Origin: Rickettsia endosymbiont of Bradysia coprophila
GTDB lineage: Bacteria > Pseudomonadota > Alphaproteobacteria > Rickettsiales > Rickettsiaceae
DNA length: 64,000 nt
Direction of reading: 5' to 3'
NCBI GenBank assembly: GCA_019468145.1
Contig: JAHXDM010000010.1
Span: 186,001 to 250,000 of the forward strand
Shown: positions 56,170 through 64,000 of the stretch, piece by piece
How the letters are laid out: each line of letters opens with the position of its first letter
Numbering within the stretch: the stretch's first letter is position 1
Position numbers and translations under genes: made by a program
Notes under the pieces: generated by a model
Seen by the model: only the letters and a program-made list of their open reading frames with translations
What the model was told of the DNA's origin: nothing
The model's database searches: none

Positions 56170-56374
56170 ATTATAAACTCCAACAATATATTAAATTTTT
56201 AATTAATAATTATTAAAAAGTAACTATTATTTAATCTATTTCCGTGCACCAGAAAAGTATTTTTGATATTTAAGAGATAAATTGGGGGTAATTAGGGGAA
56301 TTTTTCGTAATTATGTGATATAAAATTAAAATTTATTCATATAATACACTTTCAAGAAGCAAAAAATTACAATT
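56170..56374. repeat. Duplicated divergent promoter region, copy 3
   Basis: Third copy of the region between the ankyrin start and the truA fragment, with the junction AATT then AGATCT identical to that of cassette 2. It has slightly more change near the ankyrin start. Confidence 0.85.
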
Positions 56375-56745
56375 AGATCTCGGGACTACCGAGCAAGTTC
56401 TCCTATCAAAACCTTGTCGCAATTAATAATTACTCAAAAAAGGGCAAAAATAAACTTATATTTTTCAGCGCCTTCATTTTTACATAATATACCCCTCTGC
56501 CGATGATCTTGTTGCTAGGCGCGATGGAGCGAAGCCTATAGATAATAGGTGAGCATTGAGCAACGACGCACGCAAATTCATATCGGAATATATGGTCCGC
56601 AATATTGTCGGCAGCTAGTATTAGGAGGACATAATATGTGGCACGAAACAGATATCAAAAAAGCTCTGGAAGCTAAAAGAAGAAAAGAAGCCGAGGCGTT
56701 AAAGCTCCCGCTTACGACTTGTATTTTCTTAAAGTGAATTATTAA
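56375..56745 (+). pseudogene. truA 3' fragment, copy 3, interrupted by a palindromic element
   Basis: Matches 49676-49942 of truA, but with a net 103-bp insertion at 56491-56593 and several indels after it, for example one base lost in GGCAGCTTAG and changes in GAAGGCGG. It is the most decayed of the fragments and is plainly not translated as TruA. Confidence 0.9.
56491..56593. repeat. RPE-like palindromic element inserted in a truA fragment
   Basis: The fragments at 51451 and 53808 read TACATAATATGGTCCGC, while this copy reads TACATAATAT, 103 extra bases, then GGTCCGC, with ATAT repeated at both edges. The insert (CCGATGATCTTGTTGC to CAAATTCATATCGG) is an imperfect palindrome closely related to the elements at 38522 and 33200. 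This gives a filled and an empty site in the same window. Confidence 0.92.
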
Positions 56746-56842
56746 TAACCAGGTGCCCCCACTTCTAAAGGGTTTTCCCTGTAGTCAAGTCCTGCTTGTT
56801 TCTGGTTATTAGTAACTACTGGTGAACTTATGGATACAGGCT

Positions 56843-58870
56843 TTACAGTAATTTCCTTTCCTTCTTTCTCTCTTGATTAGGGGTGGTTAGTGAATTGGTT
56901 AGCACAGATTCTGCAATAGGTTTGACCCCAGATTCATTTAGAATTTTTAGTGCTTTTTTGGCATCTGGAGTATTTAATATATCTTTAAATTCGGACTTTC
57001 CTCTATTTAACAAAATATCTAGAAATTTGTTGATAATTATAGTGATCCGATGTCTCAAATCTAATTTTTTACCAGCCATTTTGGCTGCCTCTCCTACAAT
57101 TCTCTCCGCAATTGTTTTTATATCTTTATCCATATGCTTATTAGATAATTCCTGTAGGGTAGTGGCTACGTGCTCTTTCATCTTATTAAAGTGCGTCGGA
57201 TCAATTTTCTGTTTATTTTCCATCTCTTGACAAAAATAGTCAATTAATTGATTCCTAACACTAGAAACTTCTTGGGCATTAGACAACTTTGTAACAAGCT
57301 CCTGATTTCCTTGTTTTTGAGCTAGCTTAATATCTCGAATATCTACACTTGCTCCATATTTTAGAAGCATTTCAATATTTTCGATATTTTCTTTTTTAAT
57401 AGCCCAATGTAAGGCAGTATTACCAGCATTATTCTGTACATTTACGTTTATCCCTTTATCTATAAGGATTTTACCAGCAGCAGTATTTCCTTCTGCAGCA
57501 GCTAAATGTAAGGCAGTATTACCATCGTTATTCTTTATATCTGGATTAGCTTTGTTGTTTAAAAGCATTTTGATCATAACAGAATTGTTAGCGATAACAG
57601 CTATATGCAAAGCAGTATCACCATCATTATTCTTTATATCTGGATTGGCTCCATTATTTAGAAGCATTTTTCCAATAACATTCCCTATTTTTCTAAAATT
57701 TCTTTTACTACCTAGTGCATTAGCTCTATGCAAAACAGTGTTACCGTCTTTATTCTTTACATTTGGATTTGCTCCGTTATCTAGAAGCATTTTGGTAATA
57801 TCCGTTCCTCCTCCTTGCGGAATCATTTCCAAAGTAAGATGCAAAGCAGTACTACCGTTGTCATTTAGTAGGTCTAAGCTTTTTCCTGTCTTTATAAGGA
57901 CTTTGGCAAGCTTAGTCTTCTTATGGAAAATAGCCTTAATTAATGGTCTGGTAGTATTATCCAAACCAGCATTTACGTCTATACCCTTAGATAATAATTG
58001 ATTAACAAACTTCTCAAACAAGGGAATATTGATATTTTTCTTAACGTCGCATAGATGAAATAAAATACCTGTTAATAGTCTATTGGCATCCTGATCATCT
58101 AATTCGCTTATTATTTTAATTTCTTTTGCAACGTCTTCTTCTTGAAATATTTTTTGAAATCTTGCTCCTTCTTGACCCAAAAATTTATTAACAAAATTTT
58201 TTAGATGCTCATGTTCTTTCATTTCACTAACGATATCGAACATTTCTGCTTTTTTAGGTACACGGGTAGATTTAAATTGTGTTGTCTTGCCACCTAATTC
58301 TACTTTAGTTAAGGTAGTTGCGGTAAAATTTTCTTGCAAACCTAGAATAAATTGTTGAGAGGGGGTTAAATTTGTATCACAAGAACGCTTTAATAAAGAG
58401 TATAATCTTATGTTCTCTAGAGGCATACTGGCTTGTTCTTTACCTTCTATATGAGTTATCAAAAAGGAACCCTCCCCTAAAGCTCCTGCATCCTTGTTAG
58501 CTGAACCACCATAACATGACAATATATGGACACACATTGGGCCACCTACCAGTTCATTTAACTTCCTTAAAAAATCTCTTGTATCACACCCAAGTGTGGG
58601 GTCTGAGTTATCAATATCCATTGTATGTTTTCCGTTGTGACGCCCTCCATGAGCGCTGATATAGATCACAGGCATTTCAGCAAATGATGAATCGCCTATT
58701 TTATCTATAATATCTTGGAAAATTAATGGTTTATCTGCTGCTCCATCACCAATCATTACCCAATCTTTATTTGCATTATATAATGCTTCAATTTCTGGAC
58801 TACTGGTTATCCTTGGTCCAACAATATAAATATTTTTTATTAACCCTGCTGGGTTTTTTTCCTGTACCAT
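56843..58870 (-). CDS. Cassette 4: HG/SC-domain ankyrin protein, 675 residues
   Basis: The same architecture as cassette 2: N-terminal domain with H74 (MPVIYISAHGGR) and C119 (HILSCYGGSANK), the middle domain, about six ankyrin repeats between 330 and 530 (GDTALHIAVIANNSVMIKML, GNTALHLAAAEGNTAAGKIL) and the helical C-terminal domain DYFCQEMENKQKIDP. It is closest to cassette 2 across its length. It lies next to atpH and is divergently transcribed from it; the two share a 226-bp upstream region. The position makes it the likely source from which the other cassettes were copied, or the most recent boundary copy. Confidence 0.86.
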   Translation of the reverse strand: MVQEKNPAGLIKNIYIVGPRITSSPEIEALYNANKDWVMIGDGAADKPLIFQDIIDKIGDSSFAEMPVIYISAHGGRHNGKHTMDIDNSDPTLGCDTRDFLRKLNELVGGPMCVHILSCYGGSANKDAGALGEGSFLITHIEGKEQASMPLENIRLYSLLKRSCDTNLTPSQQFILGLQENFTATTLTKVELGGKTTQFKSTRVPKKAEMFDIVSEMKEHEHLKNFVNKFLGQEGARFQKIFQEEDVAKEIKIISELDDQDANRLLTGILFHLCDVKKNINIPLFEKFVNQLLSKGIDVNAGLDNTTRPLIKAIFHKKTKLAKVLIKTGKSLDLLNDNGSTALHLTLEMIPQGGGTDITKMLLDNGANPNVKNKDGNTVLHRANALGSKRNFRKIGNVIGKMLLNNGANPDIKNNDGDTALHIAVIANNSVMIKMLLNNKANPDIKNNDGNTALHLAAAEGNTAAGKILIDKGINVNVQNNAGNTALHWAIKKENIENIEMLLKYGASVDIRDIKLAQKQGNQELVTKLSNAQEVSSVRNQLIDYFCQEMENKQKIDPTHFNKMKEHVATTLQELSNKHMDKDIKTIAERIVGEAAKMAGKKLDLRHRITIIINKFLDILLNRGKSEFKDILNTPDAKKALKILNESGVKPIAESVLTNSLTTPNQERKKERKLL

Positions 58871-59066
58871 ATTATAAACTCTAACAATATATTAATTTAT
58901 TATCTTATTATTATTAAATTTTATTTATCTTTAATACTAAAAACAAATTCTTTCGATATTTAAGAGATAAATTGTGGGTAATTAGTTTAATTTTTCGTAA
59001 TTATGTGATATAAAATTAAAATTTATTCATATAATAAACTTTTAGGAAACAAAAAATTACAATTAG
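58871..59066. promoter_or_regulatory. Divergent promoter region of atpH and ankyrin cassette 4
   Basis: The original of the duplicated region. On the plus strand TATAAT (59030-59035) lies 62 bp before the atpH start; no good -35 is visible. Toward the ankyrin gene the DNA is very AT-rich with several TAATAT-type hexamers and only a weak ribosome site (AGAG). After 59066 the sequence continues uniquely into atpH, while the copies continue into truA; both continuations begin at TTAG, a four-base microhomology. Confidence 0.6.
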
Positions 59067-59096
59067 TTAACTCAAAGTTGGCATAGATATCAACAA

Positions 59097-59645
59097 ATGA
59101 TTAATAACAAATTAGTACAAAATTATACGTCTGCTTTATTTGACAATGCTATCAAGAATGCATTAGAAGATAAAATATTAGAACATATTAAGGTTATTAA
59201 TACCCTTATTCAAAATAATCAAAAAGTTAAAGATACTTTATTATCACCAATCGCTAAATACTCTGATAAATTAGAAATAGTGGAGTTAATTGCCAAAAAT
59301 TTAGATACCCAGTCTATAGTGAAGCAATTTTTACTGATATTACTAAAACACTCGCGTATCTCAATTTTACCCAATATAATAGTCTTGTATCAAGAATTAC
59401 TTAATAAAAAGCGCCATATTAAAATAGTCAAAGTTACTTCTTCCAAATTGTTACAGACGGAAGGAAAAAGCTGGCTACAAAGATATTTAGAAGATATTTT
59501 GCAGCAACAAGTGGCTATAAATTTTGAGCATGATCCAACTATTATTGGTGGGATTATCATCCAATATGATAATATAGTTCAAGACTATTCCCTTGCTGGT
59601 GCTTTAAAAAAAATCAATAAAACTTTGAAAGAAAGAATTATATGA
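59097..59645 (+). CDS. atpH: ATP synthase F1 delta subunit AtpH
   Basis: Links F1 to the Fo stator. The 182-residue protein has the N-terminal helical bundle (NYTSALFDNAIKNALEDKIL) and the conserved C-terminal HDPTIIGGIIIQYDNIVQDYSLAGAL. Its stop overlaps the start of the next gene as ATGA. atpH normally precedes atpA directly; here a large ankyrin gene lies between them. Confidence 0.95.
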   Translation: MINNKLVQNYTSALFDNAIKNALEDKILEHIKVINTLIQNNQKVKDTLLSPIAKYSDKLEIVELIAKNLDTQSIVKQFLLILLKHSRISILPNIIVLYQELLNKKRHIKIVKVTSSKLLQTEGKSWLQRYLEDILQQQVAINFEHDPTIIGGIIIQYDNIVQDYSLAGALKKINKTLKERII

Positions 59646-62203
59646 GCAAATATTACTTGGAACCCCCTCTAATAAGAAACTTAAGGCAATTTATTGCAGA
59701 AATGAAGACCACCATGAATACTATAATAGAGGGTTTATGCCCCTTACAGTATAAAGAGCAGATAGTGATATTAACCTCTATGACAAAGGCAATTCAAACC
59801 AAAAGTCCAAAAAATCTATGGCAGGAAAATTCAACACTACCTTCAGAGTCGAAAAAACTTCTCCTAGCACGATATCAGAGCTTTATAGAAGCATATAACC
59901 ATTATTTTACTGACTTCAAAATTCATTATTCTAGAGACAAATTTGGCCCAGGAGATTATCACGAACAAGGTAGAGAGAAATTGCAAGAATACTTGGATGA
60001 TCAAATAACTCATCTTGAAAAACAGCAAGAGCTTATAGAAAAATTAGCAAAAATTGCGGATGCTGATGTAAAATTATATGACCAAACAGTACAAAATTTC
60101 TTAGATCAAGAGTTTGAAAGTAATAAAAAAGAGGAATTTTCTCAACAAATTCAGAAAACATATGAAACACAGACCCAAAATATAAGGGATGCTACAGTGC
60201 TGCAACAAAGGCCGCCTGTAGAAGACTATATCAATAAAGAACTACCATTAAGACAAGAGCAATGGCAACAACAACGTAAAAAAGAATATAAATTTGCGGT
60301 GGGCTTATATAATATCAATCTTCAGCTAGAAAAAACAGTAGATAAAGAGCAATCTGATAAATTATTGCAAGAAAAACAGCAATTAATAACCCAATATAAG
60401 GAAACACTAACGCAAACTATAGAACACAAGGCTAGTGAAGTAACAGAATATCGGTTAGTAAAGGATGGATTATTAACGACAGAAGAAGCAGAAGCAATAA
60501 ATAATCATCAACTATTAAATAGGTGGGATGCAATTAAGCCTACAGACGACCAATACAGGAAATTAAAAAATTTCTTGAAGGTAATTGCTGATTACTATCC
60601 AGGAGAAAAACTGCAAGGATTCAAAGAATTATCAACTATGCATTTTGATAAAGCCTTCGTGGTACTAGATGCCCCCATTGATACATCTAAAATAGGCAGC
60701 CATATCAGTCTTGCTGATCTAACATATATAGAAACTGAGGAAGAAGCGAGAAAAGTATTTTCTTTATTCTCTTTTAGAGATAGCTTGGAACCGTTTGAAG
60801 ATCGTCTATTTCAGGTGGGTGCAGTTGAAACCTTTATTAAACTTATTAATGATCCTAATAGACCAAAAATCAAACCACCAGAAACTTTAGAGTTCATGGG
60901 GGCGGTGCTTACTAATAATAATCCAGAGATAGAAAAATACCTAATAACGGGGGTGAAACTTGACAGCAGCACTAGTAGCTTATTGTTAAAGAGAGTAAAG
61001 AACAAGAGTGATATGATCGATTTAAAACGATTTATTTCTATATTAGATTTAACTGCCAATACTATGGGAAAGAGTATATTACATCTGGCGGCACAATATG
61101 GAGATTTAGAAACACTAAAAATATTAAAAGATAAGGGAATTGATATTGACTCTAGTATATATAGGGCTGCAACCCTGCTGCATCTAGCATTACAAAATAA
61201 ACATCCAGAGGTAGCAAAAGCATTAATAGAGTGGGGAGCTGATGTTAACGCTAAAGATAGTGATGCAACTCCGATGCATCTGGCAGTACAATATAGATAT
61301 TTAGAGATACTACAGATGTTAAAAGATAGGGGAGCTAAGTTTAACGATGGCACTTCGCTGCGTCGAGCAGTACAATATGGACATTTAGATGTAGTAAAAT
61401 TATTAATAGAGTGGGGAGTTGATGGTAACTCCAAGTCCATATTTACGGATACTCCCCTGCATCAAGCAGCACAAGGTGGAAATTTAGAGGTAGTAAAAGT
61501 ATTAATAGCGGCGGGAGCTGATGTTAACGCGAAGGGACACTCTTTTAAGGATCGGGGAACTGAGGTTAAGACGGAAGGAGAATTGCGGTGTGAGAACACA
61601 CCGCTGCATGTGGCAACCAAATATGGACATGTAGATATATTAAAGGAATTAATAAAGCATCATGCTAATGTTAAAACTAGGAACATGGATGGTTACACGG
61701 CGCTGCATCTGGCAACCCAAAATGGAAATTTAAATTCAGTAAAGGAATTAATAAGAGGAGGTTCTGATATTAACGCAAAGGGAAAGGGTGATTCCACTCC
61801 CATGCATCTGGCAGTACAATATGGATATTTAGAGGTAGTAAAGGAATTAATAAAGTGCGGAGGTAATATTAATAACGTTGATAGTAAAGGCAGCTATGCA
61901 CTACCACTAAAAATAATACAAAAAAACTCTACAATGCTTTTTCAAGCAAACATGACGCATATCCGGCAAAATACCCCGCCTGAAGAAATAGCGCCAACAT
62001 TAATTAAGTTGATATCCGAGTTAAATAAGAGAACAGATGCGAATGGTATGCGTTCTTTTATAAAAAGATTTGAGGCAGAACTTCCCAAAGAAATAGCAAA
62101 TCAAGTTCCACTATCAAAAGAGCATATAAATGAAAATAGCAGCCGCAGCAATAGCCCAACACCCTCGGCTACAATGCCGAAACCTTCAGGAAGAAATCTG
62201 TAA
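59642..62203 (+). CDS. Ankyrin-repeat protein inside the atp operon, 853 residues
   Basis: The ATG overlaps the atpH stop (ATGA), so translation is coupled, and the stop is 38 bp before atpA. Residues 1-290 are helical with coiled-coil stretches (LEKQQELIEKLAKIADAD, KLLQEKQQLITQYKETL). About nine ankyrin repeats fill 475-760 (KSILHLAAQYGDLETLKIL, DTPLHQAAQGGNLEVVKVL, GYTALHLATQNGNLNSVKEL). The tail is Ser/Pro-rich (SSRSNSPTPSATMPKPSG). It lacks the HG/SC domain of the nearby cassettes. The RBS is within atpH. A secreted effector expressed in step with ATP synthase, or an F1-associated factor, are both possible; neither is shown. Confidence 0.92.
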   Translation: MSKYYLEPPLIRNLRQFIAEMKTTMNTIIEGLCPLQYKEQIVILTSMTKAIQTKSPKNLWQENSTLPSESKKLLLARYQSFIEAYNHYFTDFKIHYSRDKFGPGDYHEQGREKLQEYLDDQITHLEKQQELIEKLAKIADADVKLYDQTVQNFLDQEFESNKKEEFSQQIQKTYETQTQNIRDATVLQQRPPVEDYINKELPLRQEQWQQQRKKEYKFAVGLYNINLQLEKTVDKEQSDKLLQEKQQLITQYKETLTQTIEHKASEVTEYRLVKDGLLTTEEAEAINNHQLLNRWDAIKPTDDQYRKLKNFLKVIADYYPGEKLQGFKELSTMHFDKAFVVLDAPIDTSKIGSHISLADLTYIETEEEARKVFSLFSFRDSLEPFEDRLFQVGAVETFIKLINDPNRPKIKPPETLEFMGAVLTNNNPEIEKYLITGVKLDSSTSSLLLKRVKNKSDMIDLKRFISILDLTANTMGKSILHLAAQYGDLETLKILKDKGIDIDSSIYRAATLLHLALQNKHPEVAKALIEWGADVNAKDSDATPMHLAVQYRYLEILQMLKDRGAKFNDGTSLRRAVQYGHLDVVKLLIEWGVDGNSKSIFTDTPLHQAAQGGNLEVVKVLIAAGADVNAKGHSFKDRGTEVKTEGELRCENTPLHVATKYGHVDILKELIKHHANVKTRNMDGYTALHLATQNGNLNSVKELIRGGSDINAKGKGDSTPMHLAVQYGYLEVVKELIKCGGNINNVDSKGSYALPLKIIQKNSTMLFQANMTHIRQNTPPEEIAPTLIKLISELNKRTDANGMRSFIKRFEAELPKEIANQVPLSKEHINENSSRSNSPTPSATMPKPSGRNL

Positions 62204-62241
62204 AGGTTACACTTAACTAAATTATTATTAGGTAAATATCT

Positions 62242-63786
62242 ATGGCTTCTACTACACAATTAAAAACCGCAGAAATTGCAGAATTACTTGAAAAAGAAAT
62301 TGCTAACATCAATTATACCAGTGAGTTAGCAGAAGTAGGGCAAGTTATCACAGTGGAAGATGGGGTAGCTAGAATATATGGGATTGATAAGGTTGAAGCC
62401 GGGGAAGTAGTGGAATTTGAATCAGGAGTTAAAGGTTTGGTTATTAACTTAGAGACAGATTCAGTTAGCGTAATATTAATAGGTGATGATTGGCAAGTAA
62501 AACAAGGTGATAGTGTCAAAAGAACTGGCAAGATTTTACAAGTACCTGTTGGCAAAGCATTGCTGGGAAGAGTAGTAGATGGCACTGCTCAACCGATTGA
62601 TGGGAAGGGCCCAATTATCACTGATCTTTACCGAAATATAGAAGAAAAAGCCCCGGGAATAATTGCGCGCAGCAGCGTAAGTCAGCCAATTCAAACAGGC
62701 ATTAAAGTAATTGACGCCTTAATACCTATTGGAAGAGGTCAGAGAGAATTAATTATCGGTGATAGGCAAATAGGGAAAACTGCTATTGCTATTGATACCA
62801 TCATTAACCAAAAACAAGCTCATCTTGAAGGAGCTGAAAAAAACAAGATTTATTGTATTTATGTAGCTATCGGGCAAAAAAGATCGACAGTCGCAGGGGT
62901 TGTAAAGAAATTAGAGGATGCTGGCGCTATGGAATATACAGTAGTAGTAGCAGCAACAGCATCTGACCCCGTTGCACTGCAATATGTTGCTCCTTATAGC
63001 GCTTGTAGTATTGGCGAATATTTTCGTGATAATGGTATGCATGCCTTAATTATTTATGACGATTTAAGTAAACATGCCGTTGCTTATAGGCAAATTTCCT
63101 TATTACTTCGCAGATCCCCAGGACGCGAAGCCTATCCAGGGGATGTATTTTATTTACATTCTAGATTATTAGAGCGTGCAGCAAAATTATCCGATAAATT
63201 AGGCGGCGGGTCTCTTACTGCTTTACCGATTATTGAAACTCAAGCAGGGGATGTATCTGCCTATATTCCCACTAATGTTATCTCTATAACTGATGGGCAG
63301 ATTTTTCTAGAAAATGAGTTGTTTTATCAAGGAGTTAGACCAGCGGTAAATATTGGTCTATCGGTAAGCAGAGTAGGCTCCGCTGCCCAGGTAAAAGCGA
63401 TGAAACAAGTCGCAGGAACTGCTAAGCTAGACCTCGCGCAATTTAGAGAATTAGCAGCCTTTTCTCAATTTAGTTCCGATTTAGACGCGGCAACCAAAAA
63501 ACTTATTGATCATGGCGCAAAATTAAATGAGATATTAAAACAAGATCAGTATCATCCTTTCCAGGTGGAAGAACAGGTAGTAAGCCTGTACAGTGGAGTA
63601 AGAGGTTATTTAGATAATATCCCAACTTTACGAATAAAAGAATTTGAACATAAATTATTGGACGAATTAAAGCTTAGTGGTAGAGATATTTTAGTGTATA
63701 TTAAAGAACAAGGAATAATTACTCCTGAAATAGAAGAAAAGTTAAAAGATTTTTTAGAAAAATTTGTAAAAAATTTCTTAAAATAA
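62242..63786 (+). CDS. atpA: ATP synthase F1 alpha subunit AtpA
   Basis: Non-catalytic nucleotide-binding subunit of F1. The 514-residue protein has the P-loop GDRQIGKT (173-180; usually GDRQTGKT), the conserved [20 protein letters not shown] and the arginine-finger motif [10 protein letters not shown]. Length is normal. The next expected gene, atpG, is not at the following start; an unrelated gene begins 88 bp downstream. Confidence 0.97.
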   Translation: MASTTQLKTAEIAELLEKEIANINYTSELAEVGQVITVEDGVARIYGIDKVEAGEVVEFESGVKGLVINLETDSVSVILIGDDWQVKQGDSVKRTGKILQVPVGKALLGRVVDGTAQPIDGKGPIITDLYRNIEEKAPGIIARSSVSQPIQTGIKVIDALIPIGRGQRELIIGDRQIGKTAIAIDTIINQKQAHLEGAEKNKIYCIYVAIGQKRSTVAGVVKKLEDAGAMEYTVVVAATASDPVALQYVAPYSACSIGEYFRDNGMHALIIYDDLSKHAVAYRQISLLLRRSPGREAYPGDVFYLHSRLLERAAKLSDKLGGGSLTALPIIETQAGDVSAYIPTNVISITDGQIFLENELFYQGVRPAVNIGLSVSRVGSAAQVKAMKQVAGTAKLDLAQFRELAAFSQFSSDLDAATKKLIDHGAKLNEILKQDQYHPFQVEEQVVSLYSGVRGYLDNIPTLRIKEFEHKLLDELKLSGRDILVYIKEQGIITPEIEEKLKDFLEKFVKNFLK

Positions 63787-63795
63787 GATAATTAA

Positions 63796-63819
63796 ATTAA
63801 GGTAATTACTTACCTTAAT
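63796..63819 (+). terminator. Hairpin between atpA and the next gene
   Basis: A perfect 10-bp stem, ATTAAGGTAA and TTACCTTAAT, with a four-base loop, 9 bp after the atpA stop. There is no T-run, so it may slow transcription or protect the atpA 3' end and does not clearly terminate. Confidence 0.45.
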
Positions 63820-63874
63820 AATATTAATATGTTACTCTATAATCATAGATGATTGATTAAATAAAGAGGTTTAT

Positions 63875-64000
63875 ATGGCAAAGGATCAAGAAGAAGTTGG
63901 AAATAGAGAGTTCTTAAAGGAAGCAGTAGAAAGGGGCGAAGTAAAAAAATTACAGGATAAGCTAGTAACAATAAAGGAAAGAGGGCGGTATTTTGATGTT
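63875..64000 (+). CDS. Start of an unknown gene, possibly ankyrin-type, cut by the window edge
   Basis: Forty-two codons from the ATG at 63875, preceded by AAAGAGG at a good distance. The peptide MAKDQEEVGNREFLKEAVER continues with GEVKKLQDKLVTIKERG, which looks like the first helix pair of an ankyrin or similar helical repeat (FLxEAVERGEVKKLxxxL). It is not AtpG, which would start with an MANLKxLRxRI-like helix. It may be a second inserted gene in the atp operon. Confidence 0.55.
   Translation, partial: MAKDQEEVGNREFLKEAVERGEVKKLQDKLVTIKERGRYFDV

Noticed and set aside
56549-56737. A 62-codon plus-strand frame in the last truA fragment
   Set aside because: It begins inside the palindromic insert and reads through a frameshifted truA remnant; no function is expected.
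1-64000. tRNA, rRNA, prophage or a complete conjugative element
   Set aside because: I read the intergenic regions and saw no cloverleaf, rRNA motif, phage structural gene or tra/vir gene. A dedicated scan (tRNAscan-SE, Infernal) could still find a small RNA that I missed.

Overview
The window is AT-rich (roughly two thirds A+T by eye) and its housekeeping genes look like an obligate intracellular alphaproteobacterium of the order Rickettsiales. The IscS, TatA, LpxC, RpoD and AtpA proteins read like Rickettsiaceae proteins. A complete-looking lipid A gene set (lpxC, lpxK, lpxL) argues against Anaplasmataceae and Orientia, which are known to lack it. Large host-interaction-type proteins (ankyrin, leucine-rich), IS fragments, palindromic repeats and broken genes fit an amoeba-, protist- or arthropod-associated Rickettsiales. 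I cannot name the species from sequence alone.

Layout. 1-3.7 kb: a partial unknown gene, then iscS, a second cysteine desulfurase and iscR on the minus strand, with a convincing IscR-type operator in the iscR promoter. 3.8-19 kb: an accessory block. Two near-identical inverted IS481-family copies (7790-8991 and 14384-15584) flank a leucine-rich-repeat protein, yaaA and a truncated IS5-family element, and cut off a hypothetical gene on the left and a patatin-like gene on the right. A PhaC-like hydrolase follows. 19-26 kb: a 1556-residue fusion of a RelA/SpoT-type synthetase domain, a 24-bp tandem repeat tract and ankyrin repeats, then a 698-residue unknown protein next to lipB. 27-36 kb: tatA, a secreted transglutaminase-like protein, lpxL, lpxK, lpxC, a frameshifted FAD oxidoreductase, a copper chaperone and ccmB, with several palindromic repeats between them. 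36-49 kb: two paralogous small charged proteins, chpT, sdhA, a uracil-DNA glycosylase, a RluC/D-type pseudouridine synthase, prmC, rpe, greA, a polyprenol/diacylglycerol kinase-like gene, dnaG, rpoD and truA.

49-59 kb is the most unusual region. The truA-atpH interval has been expanded by tandem duplication into four cassettes. Each carries a minus-strand gene with a conserved N-terminal domain bearing a His-Gly and Ser-Cys-x-Gly-Gly signature, which resembles clan CD (caspase/gingipain/CHAT-like) cysteine peptidases, followed by ankyrin repeats. Each extra cassette also carries a 3' fragment of truA and a copy of the divergent ankyrin/atpH promoter region. One copy has a nonsense codon. One has a 154-bp MITE-like element with an 8-bp target duplication, and one truA fragment has a palindromic element inserted; for both, the empty site is present in a neighbouring copy.

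59-64 kb: the F1 ATP synthase operon, in which an 853-residue ankyrin protein sits between atpH and atpA (ATGA overlap with atpH). Another gene, possibly also ankyrin-type, starts after atpA where atpG would be expected. No tRNA, rRNA or CRISPR array was recognised.
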